A stretch of DNA of 10,816 nucleotides. It comes from Oscillospiraceae bacterium (GTDB lineage: Bacteria > Bacillota_A > Clostridia > Oscillospirales > Oscillospiraceae). The stretch lies in NCBI GenBank assembly GCA_017415945.1, contig JAFQDR010000129.1, forward strand, positions 1 to 10,816. The letters run 5' to 3'. The notes under the pieces were generated by a model. It did not search any database. It saw only the letters and a program-made list of their open reading frames with translations, and was not told the DNA's origin. The position numbers and the translations under genes were made by a program. Shown piece by piece: positions 1-6,747 of this stretch; position 1 is the stretch's first letter; every line of letters begins with the position of its first letter.

Positions 1-53
1 GGTTCTTCACGGAAAGTTGGGGGATCGGAAAAAAGATAAATTATGATTTAGCG
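1..53 (+). repeat. Left terminal inverted repeat of hairpin element
   Basis: Pairs with the reverse complement of 538-590, with about 47 of 53 positions identical by eye. Shared cores are CTTCACGGAAAGTTGGGGGA and AAATTATGATTTAGCG. No transposase is present between the repeats, so any mobility would have to be supplied in trans. Confidence 0.85.
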
Positions 54-198
54 TTGTACGCACAATGTAAATTGCTTCGTCAGTATTTAAAGATTTTTGG
101 TCAAGCTTTTGCAAAAGCTTGCGGGTCAAGGGCAGCGCCCTTGTCGCCCATCGCAATGGGCGAAACACCCCTATCCTTACATAAGCGCAGGAAAGTTG

Positions 199-229
199 TT
201 AAGAAAACCCTCGCCGGGGGTTTTCTTAA
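199..229. repeat. 12-bp stem hairpin inside the element
   Basis: TTAAGAAAACCC (199-210) pairs exactly with GGGTTTTCTTAA (218-229) around a 7-nt loop. It is the longest perfect local stem in the element. The U-run is short, so action as a terminator is possible but not clear. Confidence 0.7.
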
Positions 230-323
230 ATGCGAAGCATCAGCAAAGTGCGTTTATTGCAGGCTGAATATGAACAATCGGTTTTTGGTGCGTTGCACTT
301 AGGAAACCCCCGGCGAGGGAAGA

Positions 324-383
324 CTCTCCCACGGTGTGGGAGAGATGTCACGAAGTGACAGAGAGGGACGGGGCTGTCGCCCC
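324..383. repeat. Three tandem hairpins found only in the right half
   Basis: Three perfect small stems follow one another: CTCTCCCAC/GTGGGAGAG with a GGT loop (324-344), TGTCAC/GTGACA with a GAA loop (346-360), and GGGGC/GCCCC with a 4-nt loop (370-383). The left half has no counterpart, so this block is an insertion in, or loss from, one arm. From memory this hairpin string resembles a repeat common in gut Clostridia; that is not checked here. Confidence 0.75.
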
Positions 384-537
384 TAAAACCATCCTGCGCT
401 TTTTGAAGCATAAGGGGATTTCGCCCGTTGCGACGGGCGACGAAAGGCTCTGCCTCCCGACTCCGCAAGCTTTTAAGAAAAGCTTGACCAAAACTTTTAA
501 TGGCTGACGACATCATAAAGTCACATATTAAATGAAC

Positions 538-590
538 CGCTAAATCATAATTTAGCTTTATTACAATCCCCCAACTTTCCGTGAAGTTCC
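538..590 (-). repeat. Right terminal inverted repeat of hairpin element
   Basis: Reverse-complement partner of 1-53. Beyond it (591-615), a GGTTCTT-like sequence recurs on the minus strand at about 609-615, so the exact outer edge of the element is uncertain. No obvious target-site duplication can be assigned because the left flank is outside the window. Confidence 0.85.
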
Positions 591-639
591 GGATTTTTTG
601 AGTTTGAAAGAACCACCCGAGTATGCATACACACGCGCA

Positions 640-688
640 CAAAAATACAACCCCTGACACGGACTTGACCGATCCGATCAGGGGTTGT
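640..688 (-). terminator. Rho-independent terminator of the transporter gene
   Basis: On the minus strand an 11-bp perfect stem ACAACCCCTGA/TCAGGGGTTGT (647-657 with 678-688) encloses a 20-nt loop and is followed by ATTTTTG. It begins about 20 nt after the transporter stop codon, as expected for its transcript end. Confidence 0.85.
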
Positions 689-709
689 TTTGTGATTACG
701 CTGTACTTT

Positions 710-2236
710 TTATACCCGTGCTCTTCTTTCTGCGTCGATCGCTTCGTTTTCTTCGTGGCGTTCGGCACGCATGACTTCAAGATCGCGGTACATCTGTGCT
801 TTTCTTTCGCCTTCCACGTCATACATGGTCTTGAGGATAACGGCTTTCAGCAGGTTGCTCAGCGCATAGCCGAACACGAGGAAGGCAAGCAGCCACAGGC
901 AGGTTTTGAGGTAGGTCGGCTGTGCCTGCATGGTGGCAACGAGGTCACCTTCATCGGAGGACAGATAACCGACCGCTGCAATCATGAAAGGAATGGAAAC
1001 GTCCTTGACGTAGTTGATGGCGGTGGTAACCCAACCGGGGATAATGCCCTGGATGGCTTCGATGCGTTCACCCGTTTCCCATTCAAGATAATCGAAATAT
1101 TCGACGTTGAAATGGGAGTTTGACAGCTCCTGCACACCGATGCCCACACCAAACAGGAAATAGAAAGCATAGAAGAAGATGCTGTTCCAGCCTTCAAAGA
1201 AATACACGCCGAACTTGGCTTCCACTGCACAAATGGTGAACAGGATGCCTGCTGAGATCATGGAATACGGGCCGCAGAACTTGAGAAGTTTGGTGGGTTC
1301 GTATTTTTTGGAAAGTTTGGTGGTAATGAGGTTACCGACAACCGTACCGATGGCCGTGGGCAGCGTCAGAAGCAGATTTTTGGAAGAACCGACGGTGATG
1401 GCGGCAAGATAGGTGGACATTTTGCCGAGCATGGCCAGGCAGTTCACCCATGACATATACTGGTAAGCGCGATAATTTCTGAGTTTGAACAGAGAAAGAA
1501 GCGTCTTGGAGATCTTGACTTTTTCTTTCCTGGGCAGTTCAATACGCTCTTTGCAGAACAAGCCGCACATGAGGTTGCCGCAAAGCGTAACAACAGCGGC
1601 CAGTGTGCCGAGTGTCATGTACATCTGATTCTTGTCGGTGTTGAATTCGCCGTAAATGAATGTGAAAAGATAGGCTCCGCCGTAGCCGATATAGTAGGAC
1701 AACTGCCAGATGGTGGCAACGGTCTTCTTTTCTTTGTGGTTGGGAGAAATGACCTGCGCCACGTTCTGACCGAGGTTGTTGAAGGCGTTGAAAATGGTCT
1801 GACAGCAGGCAATGCCGTAGCGAAGCAAGGTCATCTGCTGTACCGACCAGCCCTTGGGAACGTAGAAATAGAACACGGTCAAAAGGAAAATGGGGATCAG
1901 GCAGATGATGTACCACTGACGGTATCTGCCCCATTTGGTCTTCCATTTCTGCACCACAATTGCGGAAATGAAACCGAACAGCAGACCGAGCACGGTGGTA
2001 AGTGTCGTCTGTACGGCAAGAATTTCTGCGATCTGTTCCGAATCCACACCCACGGGGCCGTAATACAGTTCATGCAGGAATGCGGTGGCAAGCGTACCGG
2101 TAAGCGTTGTGCCGAACATACCGCCGATGCGCGCAAGCATCAGGCAGAAATACTCGAACTTGGTTATGTATTTGCCATGGTCGGGGGACAATGCGTTTTC
2201 CGGCAACTGGCTCGGAGAAAGCGGTTTCTTGAACAT
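710..2236 (-). CDS. MFS sugar:cation symporter, GPH (MelB-like) type
   Basis: Predicted 508-residue inner-membrane transporter with about 12 hydrophobic segments, the size usual for the glycoside-pentoside-hexuronide:cation symporter group of the major facilitator superfamily. Family hints are a cytoplasmic loop between the first membrane segments with KTKWGRYRQW (near 103-112) and, in the second half, FDYLEWETGERIEA, which matches the D-Y-x-E-x-x-T-G-x-R signature of GPH symporters. The C-terminal tail (about 35 residues) is highly charged (RDLEVMRAERHEENEAIDAE). The start is placed at the Met of MFKKPLSP because AGGGAGAG lies 8 nt upstream; the frame is open further upstream, but that stretch overlaps the predicted promoter. 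Substrate cannot be read from sequence; a sugar or glycoside is likely. It stands alone with its own promoter and terminator. Confidence 0.85.
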   Translation of the reverse strand: MFKKPLSPSQLPENALSPDHGKYITKFEYFCLMLARIGGMFGTTLTGTLATAFLHELYYGPVGVDSEQIAEILAVQTTLTTVLGLLFGFISAIVVQKWKTKWGRYRQWYIICLIPIFLLTVFYFYVPKGWSVQQMTLLRYGIACCQTIFNAFNNLGQNVAQVISPNHKEKKTVATIWQLSYYIGYGGAYLFTFIYGEFNTDKNQMYMTLGTLAAVVTLCGNLMCGLFCKERIELPRKEKVKISKTLLSLFKLRNYRAYQYMSWVNCLAMLGKMSTYLAAITVGSSKNLLLTLPTAIGTVVGNLITTKLSKKYEPTKLLKFCGPYSMISAGILFTICAVEAKFGVYFFEGWNSIFFYAFYFLFGVGIGVQELSNSHFNVEYFDYLEWETGERIEAIQGIIPGWVTTAINYVKDVSIPFMIAAVGYLSSDEGDLVATMQAQPTYLKTCLWLLAFLVFGYALSNLLKAVILKTMYDVEGERKAQMYRDLEVMRAERHEENEAIDAERRARV

Positions 2237-2244
2237 CTTTAATT

Positions 2245-2252
2245 CTCTCCCT
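2245..2252 (-). promoter_or_regulatory. Ribosome binding site fixing the transporter start
   Basis: AGGGAGAG on the minus strand, 8 nt before the ATG at 2236. The earlier in-frame ATGs at 2290 and 2416 lack such a site, and the latter lies upstream of the predicted promoter. Confidence 0.7.
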
Positions 2253-2318
2253 TGGTTTTTTGTAAAAAGCGAACGAAAAACATCGAACATATTGTCCGTT
2301 TTTTGTCCGTACTGAACT

Positions 2319-2347
2319 ATGATACCACAGTTTCTGAAAAAAAACAA
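2319..2347 (-). promoter_or_regulatory. Sigma-A-type promoter of the transporter gene
   Basis: Minus strand TTGTTT (2342-2347), 17-bp spacer, TATCAT (2319-2324). The predicted start near 2312 gives a leader of about 75 nt. The leader contains the direct repeat CGGACAA twice, 12 bp apart, and could hold a regulator site. Confidence 0.6.
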
Positions 2348-2363
2348 GACAAAAAACCGTTGT

Positions 2364-2399
2364 TCCTTAAAGAAAAAAACCTGTCGCTCCTTAAAGAAA
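2364..2399. repeat. 12-bp direct repeat TCCTTAAAGAAA
   Basis: Exact copies at 2364-2375 and 2388-2399, 24 bp apart start to start. The second overlaps the stop codon of the DUF1294 gene and both overlap its terminator region, so this may be a short local duplication or a regulator site upstream of the transporter promoter. Confidence 0.6.
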
Positions 2400-2406
2400 C
2401 AACAGG
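2373..2406 (-). terminator. Weak terminator overlapping the end of the DUF1294 gene
   Basis: Minus strand CCTGT (2402-2406) pairs with ACAGG (2380-2384), extendable by a further pair across one mismatch, and is followed by seven T residues (2373-2379). The stem is short, so read-through into the transporter is possible. Confidence 0.5.
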
Positions 2407-2657
2407 ATTCCCGCAATCAGCACTGCCTGCAATACAAGAATGGCAGGCAGGCCGATCATAAATTTTTTGTGCCGTGTTTTGTGACGGATCACCAGCATAA
2501 CCGCAAGTTCCGCCGCAGCACCGCCCACCAGCGCAAGCAACAGCAGTGTCTTTTCGGGCACTCGCCACCGACCGGCCTTTGCGGCAAGTTTATCGTAAAA
2601 GGTCGCCGCCGCGGTCGCCGCCGAAATCACGACAAAATAAAGCAGAACAAATTCCAT
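2391..2657 (-). CDS. DUF1294 family small membrane protein
   Basis: An 88-residue protein with three hydrophobic stretches (about 3-20, 37-57, 68-88). It carries the features that mark DUF1294 proteins: YDK near the end of the first segment (21-23), VPE before the second (33-35), GG within it (45-46), and the basic RHKTRHKKF block (58-66). Length is normal for the family, whose function is unknown. The start is supported by GAGGAAA about 6 nt upstream. It follows the AbrB-like gene by 64 nt on the same strand and is probably co-transcribed with it; a weak terminator overlaps its end. Confidence 0.85.
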   Translation of the reverse strand: MEFVLLYFVVISAATAAATFYDKLAAKAGRWRVPEKTLLLLALVGGAAAELAVMLVIRHKTRHKKFMIGLPAILVLQAVLIAGILLFL

Positions 2658-2721
2658 ACCATTTCCTCACCCACCCGCAACAAACAGGTATCCTTTGCAT
2701 CGGAATCCCCTTCTGCGGGAA

Positions 2722-2970
2722 TCACTCTGCCAGTTTGCCCAACTTTTGTGCGCAGGCTTTGCACACGATCGTATCCTCAAAATTGATCACATCATCCATA
2801 CTCTTGCAAAAAACACAGGCAGGGCTGTATCTGCGCAACATAACGGTGTCTCCGTCCACAAAGATCTCTACTGCACCGTCTTTGTCCAGTCCGAGCGTGC
2901 GGCGCAGTGAAATTGGCATTACAAAACGTCCCGCGTGATCGAGTTTTCTTACGATTCCGATTGATTTCAT
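2722..2970 (-). CDS. AbrB/SpoVT-type transcriptional regulator with Cys4 tail
   Basis: An 82-residue DNA-binding protein. Residues 3-48 form an AbrB-type swapped-hairpin domain: GIVRKLDHAGRFVMPISLRR is the typical R-x-x-D-x-x-G-R-x-x-x-P pattern, followed by LGL and a strand-rich segment ending in VMLRRY. The C-terminal third has C52-x2-C55 and C70-x2-C73, which could bind zinc; this arrangement is common in short AbrB-like proteins of Clostridia. The start at MKSIGIV is chosen because AGGAGG lies 8 nt upstream; an upstream in-frame ATG (2991) has no ribosome site and lies before it. Family members are transition-state or growth-phase regulators acting as oligomers; the targets of this one are unknown, possibly including its own promoter. 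Confidence 0.88.
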   Translation of the reverse strand: MKSIGIVRKLDHAGRFVMPISLRRTLGLDKDGAVEIFVDGDTVMLRRYSPACVFCKSMDDVINFEDTIVCKACAQKLGKLAE

Positions 2971-3006
2971 AATTGTGTTTCCTCCTGACAATAATTTACC
3001 ATACTC

Positions 3007-3035
3007 AAAATAGCAAAAAATGGCATTTTTGTCAA
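3007..3035 (-). promoter_or_regulatory. Strong sigma-A-type promoter of the AbrB-like gene
   Basis: Minus strand TTGACA (3030-3035), 17-bp spacer, TATTTT (3007-3012). The expected start near 3000 leaves a leader of about 30 nt before the ATG at 2970. Confidence 0.75.
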
Positions 3036-3051
3036 GTCGAAACCTGTCGAA
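3036..3051. promoter_or_regulatory. Helically phased direct repeat abutting the -35 box
   Basis: GTCGAA occurs at 3036-3041 and 3046-3051, one helical turn apart and directly upstream of the -35 box of the AbrB-like gene; an inverted copy, TTCGAC, is at 3082-3087. This looks like a regulator site; autoregulation by the AbrB-like protein is one option. Confidence 0.4.
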
Positions 3052-3258
3052 GTAAAAAATATAGCAAAGAAAAACCGTACATTCGACCTGTGAAAAAAAG
3101 CAGCATAAAATGCGTTTAATCTGTCAAAGCTCGGACCGAAAAAGCGAGTCCGTCGGCTCTTTTCCGTGTGATATCAGTTTGTCATTATCCCACCCGACTT
3201 GCACACCGACAGAAATGCCCCACCGCCTCGGCGCACCGTTCGCCCGGACAAAAGAAAA
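3052..3258. other. Intergenic stretch, no gene seen
   Basis: About 200 bp between the AbrB promoter region and the orphan terminator. Short ORFs here lack ribosome sites and family features. A weak CGGAC/GTCCG pairing at about 3129-3149 is too short to call. Probably backbone intergenic DNA that once lay downstream of guaA. Confidence 0.5.
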
Positions 3259-3292
3259 CCCCGGGAAGCCTTTGGTATCGGGCTTCCCGGGG
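3259..3292 (-). terminator. Strong orphan terminator, probably that of guaA
   Basis: Minus strand CCCCGGGAAGCC (3281-3292) pairs perfectly over 12 bp with GGCTTCCCGGGG (3259-3270) around a 10-nt loop and is followed by TTTTCTTT. No gene ends immediately before it except the 12-nt guaA-like 3' end at 3304-3315, which lies 11 nt upstream. Best explained as the native guaA terminator left behind by an insertion. Confidence 0.8.
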
Positions 3293-3303
3293 AAGAGTGG
3301 TCT

Positions 3304-3315
3304 TTATTCCCACTC
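3304..3315 (-). other. Putative attachment site matching the guaA 3' end
   Basis: Minus strand GAGTGGGAATAA, in frame Glu-Trp-Glu-stop, the conserved end of GMP synthase and a known core target of islands that integrate at guaA. Upstream in that frame only SKL and a few codons precede it before a stop, so this is not an intact guaA. It marks the change from GC-richer backbone (left) to AT-richer restriction-modification DNA (right). The identity is from recalled family knowledge, and the partner site is outside the window. Confidence 0.55.
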
Positions 3316-3482
3316 GCTTAGTTTTGATATTTAACTTGTGAAAAGGCACGTAAAATAAGGGTTTCTGAGGGGTCAAAACTGAGAATTTTAAGTTTTTTGC
3401 CGAAAAACCGTATCAATCACAGTATCACAGAACAAAACACTAACCCCGGCGAATTCACACCCACCTGAAACACTCTTTATTT

Positions 3483-3501
3483 ACAATTGCAAATGAATTG
3501 T
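3483..3501. promoter_or_regulatory. Operator-like palindrome over promoter start region
   Basis: ACAATT (3483-3488) and AATTGT (3496-3501) form an inverted repeat with a 7-bp centre, covering the -10 box and expected start of the promoter at 3497-3525. A repressor bound here would block that promoter. Confidence 0.5.
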
Positions 3502-3525
3502 AGCACATATAAAATAATATGTCAA
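3497..3525 (-). promoter_or_regulatory. Near-consensus promoter firing toward the island end
   Basis: Minus strand TTGACA (3520-3525), 17-bp spacer, TACAAT (3497-3502). The predicted start is near 3490. The transcript would run about 200 nt through the putative attachment site into the strong terminator at 3259-3292, with no recognisable coding region. Confidence 0.65.
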
Positions 3526-3656
3526 TACTTTAAAGTGATGAAGTTTATCTGTGGATACCACTGATTTAACACCTAAACTTTTTAAGTAAGTAAAACAGTT
3601 TATAAGTCTTTCATACTGTTCTGATATCTAATTCTTTTAATTTACGAGCTTCATTT

Positions 3657-6600
3657 TTACACCTCCATATTATCTGTCCAGAGCTCACACTGTGACATAA
3701 CAGTCTGAACTGCATCATCCATACCTTCAGGCGGATATTTATATTTCTTAAGCAAACGTTTAACCATCTTACGCATACCAGCACGGGCTGTTTCTTTCTT
3801 TTGCCAATCTATGGTACGGTTTTTACGAAGCATTTCTGTTAATTCACGTGTCATTTCAACAAGCACATCATTTTCGTAAAAATCTTTAATTGCTTGTGGC
3901 TTTGTAAGTGCATCATAGAAAGATAATTCTTCTGTTGAAAGGCCGAGTTTTTCGCCCTCTTTATGAAGATTTGCAATTTCCTGAGCTGCTTCAAGAAGCT
4001 CTTTTATTACTTCCTCATTGGTGATGAGTCCGTTATAATAAGCATTCATCAGTTTTGCAATTTTTTCAGAGAACTTTTCAGATTTAACGACATTAGTTCT
4101 TTTGTAAAGTGATATCTGTTCTGCCATTAACTTTCTCAATATTTCAACAGCAATATTCTTTTCCTTCATTTTAGAGATTTCTTCCAAGATGTTGGGGTCA
4201 AACAATGAGAAGTTTTCACCTACTGTTTTGCTGTCAAAAAGATTAATAACGCCTTCGCTCTGAATACTTGCTTTCAGCAGTTCGTTGATTTGTGCATTGA
4301 TTTCTTTAAGCGATAGTGGTCTTCCGTTAGTACCACCGTATATAAGCTTTATGACACCTGAGCGTACAGCTTCAAAATATGCCTGCTCACGACGTTCTTT
4401 ATCAGTTGTCATACTGGAACAAAGCGACATTGCCTGTCTCATAAGCAAAGCTTCTTTAAGATACAGGTCTTTTCTTTCAGGAACTTTTACGTCAAGTACA
4501 AAGTTGACACCGTTCTTGATTGCTTGTGCCATTTCAAGAGCAGAGCCCTTGATGAATCCGCTATAATCGAAACCGTGGAACAAATCACGGCAAACCTGCA
4601 GTTTTTCTTGAAATTTAGGATATGCTGTTTTTGCAATATCCATATCACCGTATCTTGAACGGTCACGGGCGGTGTATTCATTCATTGCTGCTTTAAGAGC
4701 GGAAGCAATGCCGACATAGTCAACAACAAGTCCGCCTTCTTTGTCCTTGAAAACGCGGTTGACGCGGGCGATGGCCTGCATGAGGTTGTATCCATGCATG
4801 GGCTTGTACACATACATGGTGTGCATGGAGGGAACATCGAATCCGGTGAGCCACATGTCAACAACAATGGCAATCTTCATGGGGTCATCGTTGTCCTTGA
4901 ACTTACGAGCCAGTTCTTCTTTGTGGTGCTTGGTGCCGATGATTTCTTTCCAGTCTTCCGGGTCATTGTTACCGCTTGTCATAACAACGCCGACTTTTTC
5001 TTTCCAGTCAGGTCTGACTTCCATAAGACGGCGGTATATCTTCATTGCGATCGGTCTGGAATATGCAACTATCATAGCCTTACCTGTCAGAAGATTTGCT
5101 CTGCCATTTTCATAGTGTTTGACAATATCATCTACAAGCGATTCAATGGTAGAATCCGCACCGAGAACGCTTTCCATCTGACCGAGCATTTTTTTGCTCT
5201 TTTCAATGGTTACAGAATCAGCTTGTTGCTCTAAAACATCATAAGTTGAGTCGATAAGTTTCAGTGTGTTTTCATCCAACTTAAGATGTATTACACGGCT
5301 TTCATAATAAACAGGGCGAGTTGCACCGTCTTCAACAGCCTGCGTCATATCGTAAATATCAATATATTCACCGAACACTTCACGGGTATTACGGTCTTTT
5401 GAAGATACAGGCGTTCCTGTAAAACCGATGAATGTTGCATTTGGAAGTGCATCACGAATTATACGGGCATTACCGATAACTATTCTTGCCTCGGCTTCGC
5501 CCTGCTCATTTTCAGTCATTACAACACGCTCGTCCATGCCGTACTGGCCGCGATGAGCTTCATCTGCCATAACAACAATATTTCTGCGTGTAGAAAGTGG
5601 CTCTTCACTTTCCTCAAATTTGAACATCGTTGTAAATATGATACCGTTAGCCTGTCTGTCTGCAAGAAGTTCTTTCAAATGCACTTTGCTTTCTGCCTGA
5701 ACCGGAGTCTGTCTGAGGAAGTCAGCACACTTTGAAAATTGAGAATACAACTGATCATCAAGGTCAATTCTGTCGGTCATAACAACAATGGTCGGACTGT
5801 CTAAAGCCTCCTGTAAAAGGTGAGCATAGAATACCATTGAAAGTGATTTTCCGCTTCCCTGTGTATGCCAGAATACGCCGCCTTTACCGTCTGTGGCAGT
5901 TGCGACTTTTGCTCTTTCAACAGCTTTTTTGACAGCGAAATACTGATGATACCCTGCAAGAATCTTTATAGGATTCTGAGCATCACCTGAAAAGAGAATA
6001 AAGTTTTTAATAATATCAAGAAGTCGTTCTCTTTGGAACATACCTTCATAAAATGTTTCAAAATCAGCTAAAGTTACAGTTTCTTTGCCGTCTTTTGATT
6101 TCCAATCCATAAACCGGTCAAGACCTGAAGTGATTGTACCTGCCTTGTTTGCGGTCAGATCACTTATTACACAGATTGCATTGTAAATGAACATTGACGG
6201 AATGTCCTGCATATAATTACGAATCTGATTATATGCATTTTCTGCACTAACTTCGTCTTTGGACGGACTCTTCAGTTCCATTAAAACAAGAGGGAGACCA
6301 TTGATAAAAAGAATTATATCAGGACGGCGGTTGTTACCGTTTTCGATATATGTATATTGGTTAACTGCGTAGAAGGTATTGTTCTCTGCCTTGTTGTAAT
6401 CTATCAGATAAACAATAGAAGAGCAGTCTTCACCCTTGAAGAAATATTTAACCTCGACACCATTTTGCAAATAACTCATAAAGGTCTTATTCTTCTGAAC
6501 AAGACTTCCGCTTTCAAAGTTTTTAAGTTTGTATATTGCTTCATTGATTGCTTCAATGGGCAGTTTTTTGTTGATGCGAACAAGACTGTCAAGAAGAGCA

Positions 6601-6722
6601 GATTCCAGAAGAGGACTTGAAAAATCCTCTCTGTTCATATCCGGTGCATAGATATGGGTGTACCCCATCTTTTCTAATAACTCTATAACCGCTTGTTCAA
6701 ATAATTCTTCTGTGAAGTGCAT
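3657..6722 (-). CDS. hsdR: Type I restriction enzyme R subunit HsdR
   Basis: A 1021-residue, full-length subunit for ATP-driven DNA translocation and cleavage in a type I restriction complex with HsdM and HsdS. The N-terminal nuclease domain has P134-D135, E149-x-K151 and the downstream Q166-x3-Y170 motif seen in HsdR nucleases. The SF2 motor follows: TQGSGKS (287-293, Walker A), DEAH (387-390, Walker B), FTGTP (434-438, motif III), and QAIARVNR (649-656, motif VI). A long helical C-terminus (about 700-1021) would contact the methylase. All key residues are present, so the enzyme looks active. AGGAGG lies about 8 nt before the ATG. It is last in the operon, 25 nt after the DUF6602 gene. GC is visibly higher around 4740-5000, encoding the second motor lobe, than in the flanks. 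Confidence 0.97.
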   Translation of the reverse strand: MHFTEELFEQAVIELLEKMGYTHIYAPDMNREDFSSPLLESALLDSLVRINKKLPIEAINEAIYKLKNFESGSLVQKNKTFMSYLQNGVEVKYFFKGEDCSSIVYLIDYNKAENNTFYAVNQYTYIENGNNRRPDIILFINGLPLVLMELKSPSKDEVSAENAYNQIRNYMQDIPSMFIYNAICVISDLTANKAGTITSGLDRFMDWKSKDGKETVTLADFETFYEGMFQRERLLDIIKNFILFSGDAQNPIKILAGYHQYFAVKKAVERAKVATATDGKGGVFWHTQGSGKSLSMVFYAHLLQEALDSPTIVVMTDRIDLDDQLYSQFSKCADFLRQTPVQAESKVHLKELLADRQANGIIFTTMFKFEESEEPLSTRRNIVVMADEAHRGQYGMDERVVMTENEQGEAEARIVIGNARIIRDALPNATFIGFTGTPVSSKDRNTREVFGEYIDIYDMTQAVEDGATRPVYYESRVIHLKLDENTLKLIDSTYDVLEQQADSVTIEKSKKMLGQMESVLGADSTIESLVDDIVKHYENGRANLLTGKAMIVAYSRPIAMKIYRRLMEVRPDWKEKVGVVMTSGNNDPEDWKEIIGTKHHKEELARKFKDNDDPMKIAIVVDMWLTGFDVPSMHTMYVYKPMHGYNLMQAIARVNRVFKDKEGGLVVDYVGIASALKAAMNEYTARDRSRYGDMDIAKTAYPKFQEKLQVCRDLFHGFDYSGFIKGSALEMAQAIKNGVNFVLDVKVPERKDLYLKEALLMRQAMSLCSSMTTDKERREQAYFEAVRSGVIKLIYGGTNGRPLSLKEINAQINELLKASIQSEGVINLFDSKTVGENFSLFDPNILEEISKMKEKNIAVEILRKLMAEQISLYKRTNVVKSEKFSEKIAKLMNAYYNGLITNEEVIKELLEAAQEIANLHKEGEKLGLSTEELSFYDALTKPQAIKDFYENDVLVEMTRELTEMLRKNRTIDWQKKETARAGMRKMVKRLLKKYKYPPEGMDDAVQTVMSQCELWTDNMEV

Positions 6723-6747
6723 TTTCGTGCCTCCTGCGAAAGCTTAT

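Larger units (their letters stand above)
1..590. repeat. Imperfect palindromic hairpin-array element (about 590 bp)
   Basis: Non-coding element whose two halves are imperfect inverted copies. The ends (1-53 and 538-590) match as reverse complements with about 6 mismatches. Inward, both arms carry the same ordered small hairpins: CAAGCTTTT/AAAAGCTTG (102-121 and 466-486), GGC/GCC triloop stems (128-142 and 445-455), GCCCAT/ATGGGC versus GCCCGT/ACGGGC (144-163 and 422-439), and ATGC/GCAT versus GTGC/GCAC triloops (230-240 and 288-298). Between the arms, CCCTCGCCGGGGGTTT (209-224) is repeated inverted at 304-319. The right half holds an extra block of three hairpins at 324-383. I see no convincing gene: ORFs here lack ribosome sites and run through the stems. 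Resembles dispersed intergenic repeats or MITE-like elements of Clostridia genomes; its left edge could extend beyond the window. Confidence 0.8.
3316..3656. other. Island-end intergenic region without a recognisable gene
   Basis: About 340 bp of AT-rich DNA between the putative attachment site and hsdR. It contains an inverted repeat AGTTTTGA/TCAAAACT (3320-3327 and 3373-3380), which could be integrase arm sites, and a strong minus-strand promoter with a palindrome at 3483-3525. A protein-like stretch without a start codon lies at about 3481-3624 on the minus strand. There is no strong hsdR terminator; AACAGT/ACTGTT near 3600-3625 is weak. Confidence 0.5.

Noticed and set aside
54..302. Plus-strand ORF inside the palindromic element
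   Set aside because: No ribosome binding site; its codons coincide with the conserved stems, so the open frame is incidental to the repeat.
226..822. Long minus-strand ORF across the hairpin element and terminator
   Set aside because: It runs through the inverted repeats and the transporter terminator and into the end of the transporter gene in another frame, with low-complexity, non-family-like protein.
3127..3160. Possible terminator or attenuator near GCTCGGAC and GAGTCCGTC
   Set aside because: Only about five continuous pairs and no clear U-run in either direction.
3481..3624. Minus-strand open stretch starting ISEQYERLIN and ending ATIHLQL, after hsdR
   Set aside because: Protein-like composition, but it starts right after a stop codon, has no start codon or ribosome site, and overlaps the strong promoter. 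It could be a gene remnant; no family recognised.
4794..5234. Plus-strand ORFs within hsdR
   Set aside because: Antisense shadows of the conserved motor domain; no ribosome sites or family features.
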